Origin: Acidobacteriota bacterium
Lineage (GTDB): Bacteria; Acidobacteriota; Terriglobia; Terriglobales; Acidobacteriaceae
Reading direction: 5' to 3'
Assembly (NCBI GenBank): GCA_023265315.1
Contig: JAHFUA010000005.1
Location: forward strand, 1-44,785
DNA length: 44,785 nt
Shown here: piece by piece, positions 27,585 to 37,408 of the stretch
How the letters are laid out: the number at the start of each line of letters is the position of its first letter
Numbering within the stretch: the stretch's first letter is position 1
Translations under genes and position numbers: made by a program
The notes under the pieces: model-generated
What the model saw: the letters and a program-made list of their open reading frames with translations, nothing else
Databases searched by the model: none
Told to the model about the DNA's origin: nothing

Positions 27585-30500
27585 CTACCAAATCAATTTC
27601 AAGGCGAACTGTAATTTTCGCGTGCTGCCGGCGTTGTTGATCTTGGCAAAGTTGGGCCCGCGAGGGGTGGAAACCGTCCGCCAAGCGTTGCCGGTTGCGG
27701 TCAGAAATGGAATGTTGAAGACGTTTAGGGCTTCGGTGCGGAATTGCAGCTCCCACGGCCCCGAACCCATAGGGCCGCTTTCGGCCAGGCGGAAGTCCTT
27801 GGACAACGCCCAGTCAAAATTGGTCAAGCCGGGCATGCGGATGCTGTTCCGCCCACAGGTGCCGTTGTTCCCCAGCAGCGGTTGCGACACCCCCGTCACG
27901 GCAGCCGGATTACCCAGAGTGAAAGAGACACCCGCGGGAGCACAGTTGGCCCGAGTATTGTCTTCCAGACCGGAGCCGGAGCGGACGGTGTTGCCGTCCA
28001 GATTGACATCAGAAATGCCCAGGCGCGGCCCCGCGAGCAAGGTGGCGGGCAGCCCGGTCTGCCACAAGTTGCTGGATTCGAAGCCCCAACCATCGAGAAT
28101 CTTCCCGGCCGCCCCGTGCAGGTGGCGAAAGAATGGCACCCGCCAGATCGAGGTCACGATGAGGCGGTGGGCAATATCGAAATCCGACGGCGCGCGCTCG
28201 CCCGCGGGGTTGGTCGCGCTCTGCGGGAAGCTGCTGTCGTTGGCCAGGATCGAAGGATCGAAATCGGAGGCGTCGTCAATCGCTCGCGACCAGGTGTAGG
28301 CGGCCTGGAACTGCAGGCCGTGGGTGAAACTCTTCCTGACTTCCGCCTGCAGCGAATGGTAGATCGAGCCGCTGGTGGAGGCTTGCAGGTTCACCTGGTC
28401 GAAGTGCGGATCGAGTCGGATGTTGCCCACTCCATTCTCCAGCCCAAATGCCTGCTGGAATTGCGCGAGACGGGCGGTCTCGTCGGCCAGACTGGTGGCT
28501 GGCGCCGCCCCCATGGCCGCCAGCTTGACCGGGTTGACCGGGTTGATCGGCACCAGCTTGGTCAAGTGCGTGCCCTTGGTGCCGATGTAACTGAGAGCGA
28601 TCACATAGCTACGCAGTTGGTATTCGGCTCCGAGCGTGAAGTCCTGGATATAAGCGTTACGCAGGTTGGGATCGACTGTGGTGATAAAGCCGAAGTTCAG
28701 CAGGTTGCCGAAGCTCCCGACCTGACTTGCTCCCTGGGCGAGAACGGGCGCGGTGCCGTTGTAGAGGTTGTCGAAGCTGTTGGCGCCGCTAATCTGCGAG
28801 CCCGTGAGCGTCAAGTTGTAGTTCAGCGGTGGGGCGAAGCGCGACAGGCTGAGCGTCCCGAACGTAAACGAGTCCCAATAAATGCCATAGCCGCCGCGCA
28901 GCACAAAATTCCCATGGTGTGGGTTCCAGGCAAAGCCGAGGCGCGGTGCGGGCAGCACCGGATTGCTGTTGACCGCCGGGCTTCCGACGCGGAAACTCCC
29001 CAGCGGCCCGCTGCCGGCGGCGCCGATAGCTCCCGGCGTGCCGGGATCGAGCACCGACGTCAGACCGTGAGCTTCGCTCAGCGCTCCCTGCACGTCCCAG
29101 CGGAACCCCAGATTCAACGTGAGGTCTTTGCGTACCTTCCAGTCATCTTGCAGGAAGAACCCATACAAGCCGGTACGAAAGGCGCGCTGCGTGCTGCCGA
29201 ACAGCTCTGTCCAGTTGCTGGGTTGCGCGTTGAGAAACGCATTCAAAGAGGGGAAGGTGAACACGCCGCGGCTGTTGGTGTCGCTGCGGGAGTTGTCCTG
29301 GATCTTGCGTGCGTCCACGCCCATCTTCAGCACGTGGGAGCCGCGCATGAGGTTCAGCACGTCATTGACCTGGTAGACATTGAAGGTGCGGTTGGTGGGC
29401 AGCCTCTCCAGGGCTCCGAAATTGACCAGTCCCGTGATCTGGAAGCGGGGCGTCAAGAGCCCGTTCTGCGTCCCCACCGTCCCCCTATCGTATCCATAAG
29501 CAAGGCGGAGCTCGTTAACGGCCCGGGGGTTCAGCGAGTAACTGTCCGTTAGGTTAACGTTGCGCAGCGCGAACTCGTCGTCGCCGTCGAATCCCGGCAA
29601 CAGGTTGCTGGAGGGAAAACGCGCCACAAACGATGCCGTTCCTTGCACATAGCGAGCAGAAAGCACATGCGCATCGCTGAAGCGGTGGTCGGTCTTGACG
29701 ATGAATTGGTAATTGTCCACGGGTGAGGGGATTTGCGTGACGACGGTGCCCAGGTCCCCCGTGTTAGTGGGAGGCACGGGCAGAAACTGGCTCATAAGAT
29801 TGATGATGATAGGGTCGCTGGCGCGGGCTCGCGCCTGCAGAGTGGGCAGGCCCACCAGGTTGGTGAAGCTGGCGCCCCGGGTCTGCCGTCGCTCGTAGCC
29901 GCCGAAAAGGAAGTTGCGGTCCTTCACCGCCGGGCCGCCCATGGTGAACCCGTAGATGTTTTGCTTGAGCTTGGAGGCCTGGCCGCTGACATCGAAGTAA
30001 TCGCGCGCGTTAAACAGGTCGTTCTGCAGGTAATCATAGGCGGTGCCGTGCCAGCGATTGGTGCCGCTTTTGGTCACCATGATGACTTGGGCGTTCGACC
30101 CGACTCCGTACTCGGCGGAAAAGTTGCTGGTCAGCAGCTTGAATTCTTCGAGCATGTCCGGGCTGATGGCCTGCATGGCGGGCCCAAAACCACCGAATTG
30201 CCAGTCGTTGGCGTCGGTGTAATCCAGTTGCACCGAGCTGGCGTAGGCGCGTCCGCCGTTGGCGGAGATCAGCCCCGATTGCACGCCGAGCGTAACCGCG
30301 AACCCTGGTGTGCCTCCGCCGAAGGTCGAGCCGCCGCGCGGATTGTTGGTGGGTTGCACGCCGGGGGCTAGGGTGACGGTGGTGATCATGTTGCGCGGGA
30401 GGTTGGGCAGCAGCGCCAATTCCGTGGCGCTCAGGGTGTGACTGTGCTGGGCGTCGGTGACATCGAGGGCGCCAGGCTCGCCCCTCACTTCGATCCTGGT

Positions 30501-30857
30501 TGTCCCCGCGCTTACGCCGAGCGTAAGGTTAACGGTCACGGTTTGGTTGCTGGAGACGTTGAATTGCGCGCTCTTCGTCGCAAAGCCCGGCGCTTCTGCG
30601 CTCAGGCGGTAGTTTCCCGGGGGCACCGCAAAGAAGACGTAGACGCCCTCCGCGCCGGTGCTGAAGCTGCGTGCCGTCTCCGTGGCCAGATGCTGGAGCC
30701 GGACCGCGGTCCCGGAGATGGTAGCCCCCGTGGGATCGAGGATGATGCCTTCGACACGGCCGAACGTGTACTGCGCCGCCGAGGGCAGCGGGGTCAGGAG
30801 CCCAAGCAGCAACGCTGCCAGGACTGGGCCAGGATTCCATCGAGCTCGCAACCCCAC
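27585..30857 (-). CDS. Oar-like TonB-dependent receptor with N-terminal carboxypeptidase-regulatory domain
   Basis: Signal peptide PVLAALLLGLLTPLPSAAQ; GRVEGIILDPTGATISGTAVRLQHLATETARSFSTGAEGVYVFFAVPPGNYRLSAEAPGF; long C-terminal barrel. GTG at 30857 preferred over ORF start at 31187. Confidence 0.88.
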   Translation of the reverse strand: MGLRARWNPGPVLAALLLGLLTPLPSAAQYTFGRVEGIILDPTGATISGTAVRLQHLATETARSFSTGAEGVYVFFAVPPGNYRLSAEAPGFATKSAQFNVSSNQTVTVNLTLGVSAGTTRIEVRGEPGALDVTDAQHSHTLSATELALLPNLPRNMITTVTLAPGVQPTNNPRGGSTFGGGTPGFAVTLGVQSGLISANGGRAYASSVQLDYTDANDWQFGGFGPAMQAISPDMLEEFKLLTSNFSAEYGVGSNAQVIMVTKSGTNRWHGTAYDYLQNDLFNARDYFDVSGQASKLKQNIYGFTMGGPAVKDRNFLFGGYERRQTRGASFTNLVGLPTLQARARASDPIIINLMSQFLPVPPTNTGDLGTVVTQIPSPVDNYQFIVKTDHRFSDAHVLSARYVQGTASFVARFPSSNLLPGFDGDDEFALRNVNLTDSYSLNPRAVNELRLAYGYDRGTVGTQNGLLTPRFQITGLVNFGALERLPTNRTFNVYQVNDVLNLMRGSHVLKMGVDARKIQDNSRSDTNSRGVFTFPSLNAFLNAQPSNWTELFGSTQRAFRTGLYGFFLQDDWKVRKDLTLNLGFRWDVQGALSEAHGLTSVLDPGTPGAIGAAGSGPLGSFRVGSPAVNSNPVLPAPRLGFAWNPHHGNFVLRGGYGIYWDSFTFGTLSLSRFAPPLNYNLTLTGSQISGANSFDNLYNGTAPVLAQGASQVGSFGNLLNFGFITTVDPNLRNAYIQDFTLGAEYQLRSYVIALSYIGTKGTHLTKLVPINPVNPVKLAAMGAAPATSLADETARLAQFQQAFGLENGVGNIRLDPHFDQVNLQASTSGSIYHSLQAEVRKSFTHGLQFQAAYTWSRAIDDASDFDPSILANDSSFPQSATNPAGERAPSDFDIAHRLIVTSIWRVPFFRHLHGAAGKILDGWGFESSNLWQTGLPATLLAGPRLGISDVNLDGNTVRSGSGLEDNTRANCAPAGVSFTLGNPAAVTGVSQPLLGNNGTCGRNSIRMPGLTNFDWALSKDFRLAESGPMGSGPWELQFRTEALNVFNIPFLTATGNAWRTVSTPRGPNFAKINNAGSTRKLQFALKLIW

Positions 30858-30989
30858 CCGCCCTCTCCTCTCCTCCCGCGGCGAATGTTGGGTCAGGCGG
30901 GAGCGCGGCCGGAGAGGGCGCGCCCGTTTCCCTCGCCGGATTCGGCGATTGTATACTGTGGTGCTTGCGGGGAACGCCTCCGCCAATAC

Positions 30990-31017
30990 GTCACAAACAA
31001 TTGTGACAATCATCACA
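30990..31017 (+). promoter_or_regulatory. Triple half-site element, copy C, including CRP-like TGTGA-N6-TCACA
   Basis: GTCACAAACAATTGTGACAATCATCACA in the divergent intergenic region; TGTGACAATCATCACA at 31002-31017. Confidence 0.7.
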
Positions 31018-31250
31018 TACAGAGGTAAGAGGCTTGAGCACAATGTGCCCCGCCTTGCGCTTCGGGAAAGTCGTCCGCGCTTGGCTCGCCAGCGCAGTAT
31101 ACTAGGGAGACGTTCACGCGGTTTTGCCCGCGGCAGTGGTTTTTCCCCTTTGTGTGTGTTGACGGGTGAGGTGCATGCGGTGACCATGGGAAGCCGTTAG
31201 GAGCGGCACATCATCTTCGATCTCTTCTGATGGGCATTTAGGAGGCAAAC

Positions 31251-32651
31251 ATGGCAGATACCAAAGTGCTACCTTGGCCGGCGGTACCCGTCCTTAAGCC
31301 TGAGGAGGTGTATGCCGGGCTGAGTGACCAAGCCAAGGAGTATCCCCTCTTCCTGGAATCGATCGTCCGCCAGGAACACAACTTCGAGAAGCCGGAGGCG
31401 CTGTCGCGCATTCGCGTCCTCGATTGCACCACCAACATGACGATCGGCCACTGGTGCTCCTCGCAACTGGCCGAACTGGGCGCGGAGGTGATTCAGGTCG
31501 AACCTCCGGGCGGTGACCCGCTCCGCAAACTGACTCCTTTCGGCCGCAAGGAGTACATGTTCAAGGACAAGGAGAGCGGCGAGGAGTGCGGAGCACAATT
31601 CCTGCACGAGATGCGCAACAAATTCTCCATCACGCTGAACCTGGAGACGGAGCAAGGGCGGGAGCTGCTGAAGCAGCTCGCCGTCCAGGTTGACGTTATC
31701 ATCGAAAACGCTCCGCCGGGCCAGTGGGACAGTTGGGGCATCGGCTATCGTCAGCTACGCGAACTCAATCCCAGGCTGATCTACTGCTGGGTGGGTCAGC
31801 GCGGCCAGTGGGGCCCGCTGAAAGACAAACCGGGCATGGTCGACCCGGTAGCGCAAGCGGCCTGCGGCTTCGTGCACGGCACCGGCGATCCCAAAGAGTT
31901 CGGCGGACAGCCCACGCGCTCGGCGCTGTGGATGGCCGACCACGTCGGCGGCACCACGGCGGCGATGGGAATCCTGACCGCGCTGCTGTATCGGGAGAAC
32001 GTCAGCGGCGAAGGCCAGTTCGTCGAGGCGACGTCGGCGGAGGCCATCATCCGCATCCTTGACTACAGTTGGGCGTGGTACTCGATGGATGGCAGCATCC
32101 GTCCCCGCTTCGGCAATTGGGACCTGGCCATCAACATCTACGCCGTCAATCCCTGCAAAGACGGTTACATGATGGTGGGCGGCGGTCACGATCGCCTCTG
32201 GTACCGCATCTGGCGCGTGGTGGGCGATGCCAATCCCGATGTCGAGGATGACATCCTCGGCGATCCCCATCTGCGGGAAGTGGCCGATCGGCTCGCCTAC
32301 GACCAGCAAGTGAAGACCTACACCATGCTCTGCGAGTGGTTGAAAGACAACTCCCGCAGCGAGGCCGAGGCCAAGCTGGGCAAGCAGCAGGTGGCCTCGG
32401 GTGGTGTGCTCTACGTCAACGAAGTGGCCGAGTACCCGCACTTCAAGTACCGCGGCCACGTTGCCGAGACCGATTCGCCGCATTATGGAAAGATCCTCTA
32501 TGGCACTACCCCCATGCTGCAGCACAAGACGCCGGGGCGGCTGAAGTGGCTGGGCCGGCCCACCGGTTACGACAACCAGGACATCTATCGCCGGCTGCTG
32601 GGCTTCACTCGTGATGATTTTGCCCGGCTCCAGCAGGCCAAGGTAATTTGA
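31251..32651 (+). CDS. Family III (CaiB/BaiF) CoA-transferase
   Basis: VLDCTTNMTIGHWCSSQLAELGAEVIQVEPPGGDPLR; LWMADHVGGTTAAMGILTALL (candidate catalytic Asp). Confidence 0.9.
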   Translation: MADTKVLPWPAVPVLKPEEVYAGLSDQAKEYPLFLESIVRQEHNFEKPEALSRIRVLDCTTNMTIGHWCSSQLAELGAEVIQVEPPGGDPLRKLTPFGRKEYMFKDKESGEECGAQFLHEMRNKFSITLNLETEQGRELLKQLAVQVDVIIENAPPGQWDSWGIGYRQLRELNPRLIYCWVGQRGQWGPLKDKPGMVDPVAQAACGFVHGTGDPKEFGGQPTRSALWMADHVGGTTAAMGILTALLYRENVSGEGQFVEATSAEAIIRILDYSWAWYSMDGSIRPRFGNWDLAINIYAVNPCKDGYMMVGGGHDRLWYRIWRVVGDANPDVEDDILGDPHLREVADRLAYDQQVKTYTMLCEWLKDNSRSEAEAKLGKQQVASGGVLYVNEVAEYPHFKYRGHVAETDSPHYGKILYGTTPMLQHKTPGRLKWLGRPTGYDNQDIYRRLLGFTRDDFARLQQAKVI

Positions 32652-32667
32652 CGCAGGAGGAACACTC

Positions 32668-34029
32668 ATGGCAACGACTGCAACCAAAAGTGGGCAGAGC
32701 TTCGAGGAGTTCTGCCAGGAGACGTTCAACCCCAAGAAGGAATTCACCAAGCCTGAAGCCCTGAAGGGGTACCGCGTCTTGTCGTGCACGCAGTACATCC
32801 TTGGCCCCTCCTGTGCTTCCTACCTGGCTGAGTTGGGGGCCGAGGTGATTAAGATCGAAGCTCCACGGCGCGGCGAAGCGATGCGGCACACCACGCCCTT
32901 CAACGAGCCCTTTCTCTACCCGCTTTCCAAGTGGGTGCCGGAGCGCGGTACCGGACTGGGCTTCCTGGGCGCCAACCCCAACGAGTACTTCATCTCGGTG
33001 GATTTCCACCGGCCGGAAGGCCAGGCCATCGTCAAGAAGCTGGCGGCCAAGGCCGACGTGTTCGTGGAGAACTATCGGCCGGGCACGTTTGACCGCTGGG
33101 GCATTGGCTACCGGCAACTGAAAGAGATCAACCCGCGGCTGGTGTACCAATGGCTGGGCGGATTTGGCGGCTGGGGGCCGGGGCGTGTGCGCGCTTCCTA
33201 CGATATTCTGGGACAGTCGCAGGGCGGCAACTTCGGCATGACCGGCAAGCAGGAGATCTTTGGCGGCGCCCCGGCCAAGCACACCATCTGGCTCGCCGAT
33301 TACTGGGGTGGCATGATGGGCGCCACGCAGATCCTGGCGGCGCTGTACTACCGCGACAAGATCTCCGGCGAGGGCACCTTCTGCGAGTACTCCCAGGTGC
33401 ACGGCGTCACGCGTCAACTGGAGTACGCTCTCCCCCTCTACGGTCGTCACGGCATTACCCGCGAGCGCTGGGGCAACTGGGACACGCAGCTCTGCGTGCA
33501 CGGCATCATCATGTGCGGCAAGTCTTCGTATCCCAAATCCGAAAACCCGCAGGAGACGGAAGAGGGGTACATCCTGATCAGCGCTTACTCGGACCAGGAC
33601 TTTGCCCGCCTCTGCCACGCCGTTGGGGATGGCAACCTGGCCACCAAGTACGCCAAGGCTGACGTCCGCATCAAGCCCCAGAGCCAGATGGAGATTTATC
33701 CCGCCCTGGAGAAGTGGGCGGCGGACAAGAGCAAGGAACAGGTGGCGCAGATCCTGGACGCCGCCAACATCAACAACCAGCCGGTCTGGAACGCCAAGGA
33801 GGTTGCCAACCATCCGCACTTCCAACAGCGCGGCGCGGTTCGCTGGCTCGACGATCCCACCTTCGGCGATCTGCTGCACCAGGGGCCGGCCTACCATTTG
33901 TCGCACACCCCACCGCGGCTGAAGTGGGCTTTTAAGCCGGTGGGCGCGGACAACGAGTACGTCCTCGGCAAACTGGCCGGCTTGACCTCCGAGGACATCA
34001 AGCGGCTGGAAGATCAGGAGTGCATCTAG
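32668..34029 (+). CDS. Family III (CaiB/BaiF) CoA-transferase
   Basis: SYLAELGAEVIKIEAPRRGEAMR; VFVENYRPGTFDRWGIGYRQLKEINPRLVY; IWLADYWGGMMGATQILAAL. Confidence 0.9.
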   Translation: MATTATKSGQSFEEFCQETFNPKKEFTKPEALKGYRVLSCTQYILGPSCASYLAELGAEVIKIEAPRRGEAMRHTTPFNEPFLYPLSKWVPERGTGLGFLGANPNEYFISVDFHRPEGQAIVKKLAAKADVFVENYRPGTFDRWGIGYRQLKEINPRLVYQWLGGFGGWGPGRVRASYDILGQSQGGNFGMTGKQEIFGGAPAKHTIWLADYWGGMMGATQILAALYYRDKISGEGTFCEYSQVHGVTRQLEYALPLYGRHGITRERWGNWDTQLCVHGIIMCGKSSYPKSENPQETEEGYILISAYSDQDFARLCHAVGDGNLATKYAKADVRIKPQSQMEIYPALEKWAADKSKEQVAQILDAANINNQPVWNAKEVANHPHFQQRGAVRWLDDPTFGDLLHQGPAYHLSHTPPRLKWAFKPVGADNEYVLGKLAGLTSEDIKRLEDQECI

Positions 34030-34039
34030 GAGACAAACT

Positions 34040-34417
34040 ATGCTGCTCACATGTCCGAAGTGCAAGACCAAGAATTTCCTCGATCCTTACCCCTTTTGGA
34101 ACTTCAAAGGGACAACCAAGTGCGCCGGGTGCGCCAGCGTTTATCGCCTGGAGACCGCTAATGGCGCTTGCGTCGCCGGCCCGGAGGCGGCCGACGGCAA
34201 GGTGGATCTGCTGCCCGGCTTCGCCGAGAAGCAGGACTACAGCGCCATCGCCGGGCCGGGGTTGACCCGCCCGGCGCCGCGCGCGCGCAAGGACTCGGTC
34301 TGCAGGCCCATTCCCATGTCCAAGAACGTGCGTGGTAACGTGGTCAGCGGTCATCCCTTGAAGAAGGAAGAACTCATCGGCAGCACAGCGAAGTTCATGG
34401 TTGCCGGAGCTCATTAG
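34040..34417 (+). CDS. Small zinc-ribbon protein
   Basis: MLLTCPKCKTKNFLDPYPFWNFKGTTKCAGC (CPKC-x19-CAGC); within CoA-transferase operon. Confidence 0.65.
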   Translation: MLLTCPKCKTKNFLDPYPFWNFKGTTKCAGCASVYRLETANGACVAGPEAADGKVDLLPGFAEKQDYSAIAGPGLTRPAPRARKDSVCRPIPMSKNVRGNVVSGHPLKKEELIGSTAKFMVAGAH

Positions 34418-34430
34418 AACTGGAGGCAAT

Positions 34431-35066
34431 ATGGCCCACTACAACGCGAACTGCCTGTGCGTCCATTGCAAGCACCTGCGCCCGGCATTGGATCCCAACA
34501 TCCAGAAGGCGTACCTGGGGAAATGCACGAAGCGGGAATGGCCGTTTACTCTGGCCCTCACCCTTCAGGGCTGGACCGAATGCGATGTGTTCGAGGAGGC
34601 CGGCAAGGCCTACGTGCCGCCTGAACCGGCAATGGCTGCGGCCGCGGTTGCGGCGGCCGCTGCCAAAGGGCCGAAGCGCGTCGAGTTCTACTACTCGACC
34701 GCCCAAAAGCCCGGCGAAGCCTTCCCCTGCGACAACAATCGCGCCCTCGAACTGGTGAAGAAGTTGCAAGCCAGCGGGGTCGACGCCAAAGCGATTGACG
34801 TCGCCGGCGTTAAGGACCGCTTCCCGATTTATCACAAGTCGGTAAGCGGCCCGGATGCCTCTGTGCGGCCGGTGTTCGGCTTCAAGGGGGCTCTGGTGCC
34901 GGACTTCGGGACCACCGTCCCGGCGCTGCTGGTCTTCGAGGGCGACCGCTATCCCACGGTGGCGTTCCCGCGGACCGACCAGAAGCGCGGCACCATTCGT
35001 GTGGAGCAGGCCCTCGAGGACCTGCTCGCCGAGTGCGCCACCACCGTAAAGGCGGCGACGCGCTAG
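34431..35066 (+). CDS. Cys-rich N-terminus (C-x2-C-x18-C-x18-C) fused via Ala-rich linker to uncharacterised C-terminal domain
   Basis: CVHCKHLRPALDPNIQKAYLGKCTKREWPFTLALTLQGWTECDVF; linker PEPAMAAAAVAAAAAKGP; ATG at 34431 with GGAGGC RBS. Confidence 0.65.
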   Translation: MAHYNANCLCVHCKHLRPALDPNIQKAYLGKCTKREWPFTLALTLQGWTECDVFEEAGKAYVPPEPAMAAAAVAAAAAKGPKRVEFYYSTAQKPGEAFPCDNNRALELVKKLQASGVDAKAIDVAGVKDRFPIYHKSVSGPDASVRPVFGFKGALVPDFGTTVPALLVFEGDRYPTVAFPRTDQKRGTIRVEQALEDLLAECATTVKAATR

Positions 35067-35080
35067 CCGAGGACATACAT

Positions 35081-36718
35081 ATGGCGGAATACTTACCTCC
35101 ACGCGAACTTTGGCCGACCCGCATCTACACGCTGCCGGAGTTCCAGACCTATGCCGAGCGGTTCAACCCCACGGAAGAACTGCTCGGCAAGGCCGTGGGC
35201 GCCGGGCGCGGCGATCGCACGGCCATACTTTTTGAGGACCAGAAGCTCACCTATAACCAACTGCTGACGCAAGCGAATAAGTTCGGCAATTCGCTCCGCC
35301 AGCTCGGGGTGCAGGAAGGCGACCGCGTCATCCTGCGCACCCCCAACATTCCCCCGGCGCTGGTGGCGAATTTCGGCATCCTGAGGCTGGGCGCGGTCTG
35401 TACGCCGACCTCGCCCCTGTTCTCCCGCACCGAGATCGCGCACGTCGCCAATGACTCCGAGGCGGTGGCCATCGTGGTCAGCGCCATGCTTCTGGGCGAA
35501 GTGGAGGCCGCCAAGGAGAACTTCAAGACGGTCCGCAACATCATCGTGATGGGCGGGGACGCGGCGGAGATCAAGGCCAAGGGATTCACTCCCTATGGCG
35601 AACTGGTGCAGGCTGGGGCGGCACAACTCGACCCAGTGCTGCGCAAACGCCAGGACGTCGGCCTGCTGTTGTACACCTCCGGCACCACCGGCCGCCCCAA
35701 GGGGACGGTCCATTTCGTCGAGGAGTTGCTGGTCATCCCGGACAGCTTCGGCAAGTACGGCTGGAGGGTGACGGAGAACGATGTGATCGGCGGCTCCGCC
35801 CCGCTGGCCTTCGGCGCCGGGTACTCCAGCTACGCCACCATCCCCTTCCGTTTCGGGGCGGCGGCTTCGCTGATCGCCAAGTTCGAACCGGAGAAGATGT
35901 TCGAGACCATCCAGAAGCACCGCGTCTCCATCCTGACGCTCGCCCCCACCGCCTACCGCAAGATGCTCCAAGTCCCGGATGCGGAAAGGAAGTACGACCT
36001 GAGCAGCCTGAAGGTATGCACCGGAGGTGGCGAGAGCCTCACCGCTCCCACCTACCACGCTTGGAAGGAAAAATTCGGGCTGGAGATCTATGAGGGGCTG
36101 GGCACGACCGAGATGATGTACGTCTTCGCCTCCAATGTGGTCAGCCGCAAAGCCAAAGCCGGCTCCTTCGGCCAGGCGGTGCCCGGCTACGAGCTTAAAG
36201 TGGTGGATGAGAACGGCAATTCGGTGTCTGCCGGCAACATTGGCCACTTCATGGCCCGGGGACCAACCGGCACGATCTACTGGCGCGATCCCGAGAAGCA
36301 GCGCCATGCCATCAGCCAGGACGGCTGGAACCGCGCCGGCGATTTCGTGCACGTGGACGACGACGGCTACTTCTGGTTCGTCTCGCGCGAGGACGACATC
36401 ATCAAGAGCTCGGCCTACCGCATCGGGCCGGAAGAGATCGAGGTCGAACTGGCCACCCACCCGGCCGTGCTGGACGTGGGCGTGATCGGTGTCCCGGATG
36501 AGATCCGCGGCCAGATCGCCAAGGCGTTCGTGGTGCTCAAGCCGGGCTCTTCCGCCACTCCAGAAGAGCTGATCCAGTTCTGCCGCGGCAAGATCGCCAC
36601 CTATAAGCTGCCGCGCGAGATCGTGATTGTCAGCGAGCTTCCGCGTACGCCCACCGGCAAACTGCTGCGGCGCGTGCTGCGGCAGCGCGATGCCGAGCAG
36701 GCCAAAGCTGCTTCGTAA
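35081..36718 (+). CDS. AMP-forming acyl/aryl-CoA ligase (aminobenzoate-CoA ligase-like)
   Basis: LLLYTSGTTGRPKGTVHF, GLGTTEMMYVF, SREDDIIKSSAYRIGPEEIE, PRTPTGKLLRRVLR; ATG at 35081. Confidence 0.88.
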   Translation: MAEYLPPRELWPTRIYTLPEFQTYAERFNPTEELLGKAVGAGRGDRTAILFEDQKLTYNQLLTQANKFGNSLRQLGVQEGDRVILRTPNIPPALVANFGILRLGAVCTPTSPLFSRTEIAHVANDSEAVAIVVSAMLLGEVEAAKENFKTVRNIIVMGGDAAEIKAKGFTPYGELVQAGAAQLDPVLRKRQDVGLLLYTSGTTGRPKGTVHFVEELLVIPDSFGKYGWRVTENDVIGGSAPLAFGAGYSSYATIPFRFGAAASLIAKFEPEKMFETIQKHRVSILTLAPTAYRKMLQVPDAERKYDLSSLKVCTGGGESLTAPTYHAWKEKFGLEIYEGLGTTEMMYVFASNVVSRKAKAGSFGQAVPGYELKVVDENGNSVSAGNIGHFMARGPTGTIYWRDPEKQRHAISQDGWNRAGDFVHVDDDGYFWFVSREDDIIKSSAYRIGPEEIEVELATHPAVLDVGVIGVPDEIRGQIAKAFVVLKPGSSATPEELIQFCRGKIATYKLPREIVIVSELPRTPTGKLLRRVLRQRDAEQAKAAS

Positions 36719-36776
36719 CTCCATGCCACGCGCGGGGGCCTGATGGCTCCTGCGCACCCGCAACCCTGGGCCCACA

Positions 36777-36843
36777 GTAGCGCTGCCGTCTCGGCGGCGA
36801 GGGCGGGATGCCCTCGCGACAGCCGGCCAGAGGCCGGCGCTAC
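36777..36843. repeat. Compound hairpin element (GTAGCGC ... GCGCTAC)
   Basis: Outer GTAGCGC/GCGCTAC; inner GCGAGGGC/GCCCTCGC and GCCGGCC/GGCCGGC stems. Confidence 0.65.
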
Positions 36844-36902
36844 TCGTCGGGGGATGCTGACCTTGACATCAGCACTTGACGACAACTATCCTCGCCCACC
36901 CT

Positions 36903-37382
36903 ATGCCTGGCAAACTGGATCCTGACCGGCTCTATCGCGAGATCATCGACCACACTCCTCTCGCGGTCGTTTTCGGCGATCGCGAAGGCATCATCCGCCT
37001 GTGGAACGCCGGCGCGGAAACCATGTTCGGCTACACCGCCGCCGAGGCGGTTGGCCAATCCATGGACCTTATTGTGCCGGAGAAACATCGGGCCAAGCAC
37101 TGGGAAGGCTATGACCGCGTCATGCAGACCGGTGTGACCAAGTATGGCCACCAAGTGCTTGCCGTTCCCGCGCTGACCAAGAGTGGCCGGCGCATCTCCA
37201 TCGAGTTCAACGTCGCGCTGCTGCACGATGAAACCGGTCAGGTGATTGGCGCCGCCGCCACCATTAGCGACGTCACCGCGCGCTGGGAGAGGGAAAAAGC
37301 TGTGCGCGCGCGCATGGCAGAGCTGGAAGCCAAGGTCAAGGCGCTCGGCGGTCCTGCTGAAGCCGAGACCTCGGTCCGATAG
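36903..37382 (+). CDS. Stand-alone PAS-domain protein
   Basis: LYREIIDHTPLAVVFGDREGIIRLWNAGAETMFGYTAAEAVGQSMDLIVPEKHR...GAAATISDVTARWERE. Confidence 0.85.
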   Translation: MPGKLDPDRLYREIIDHTPLAVVFGDREGIIRLWNAGAETMFGYTAAEAVGQSMDLIVPEKHRAKHWEGYDRVMQTGVTKYGHQVLAVPALTKSGRRISIEFNVALLHDETGQVIGAAATISDVTARWEREKAVRARMAELEAKVKALGGPAEAETSVR

Positions 37383-37408
37383 GATCAGCCCATGTCTTTG
37401 CTTCAACG

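Noticed and set aside
27744-29552. 602-aa plus-strand ORF opposite the TonB receptor
   Set aside because: Antisense shadow of a well-supported receptor CDS in GC-rich DNA; low-complexity Gly/Arg/Val-rich product with no recognisable domain.
32605-34071. 488-aa minus-strand ORF opposite the second CoA-transferase
   Set aside because: Shadow ORF; no motifs and fully covered by a supported gene.
31251-35066. Benzylsuccinate-type anaerobic toluene pathway
   Set aside because: Paired CoA-transferases and a four-Cys protein are suggestive, but no glycyl radical enzyme, activase or beta-oxidation genes are present in the window.
35093-36775. 560-aa minus-strand ORF opposite the CoA-ligase
   Set aside because: Shadow ORF of a clear acyl-CoA ligase; Ala/His/Gly-rich composition without motifs.
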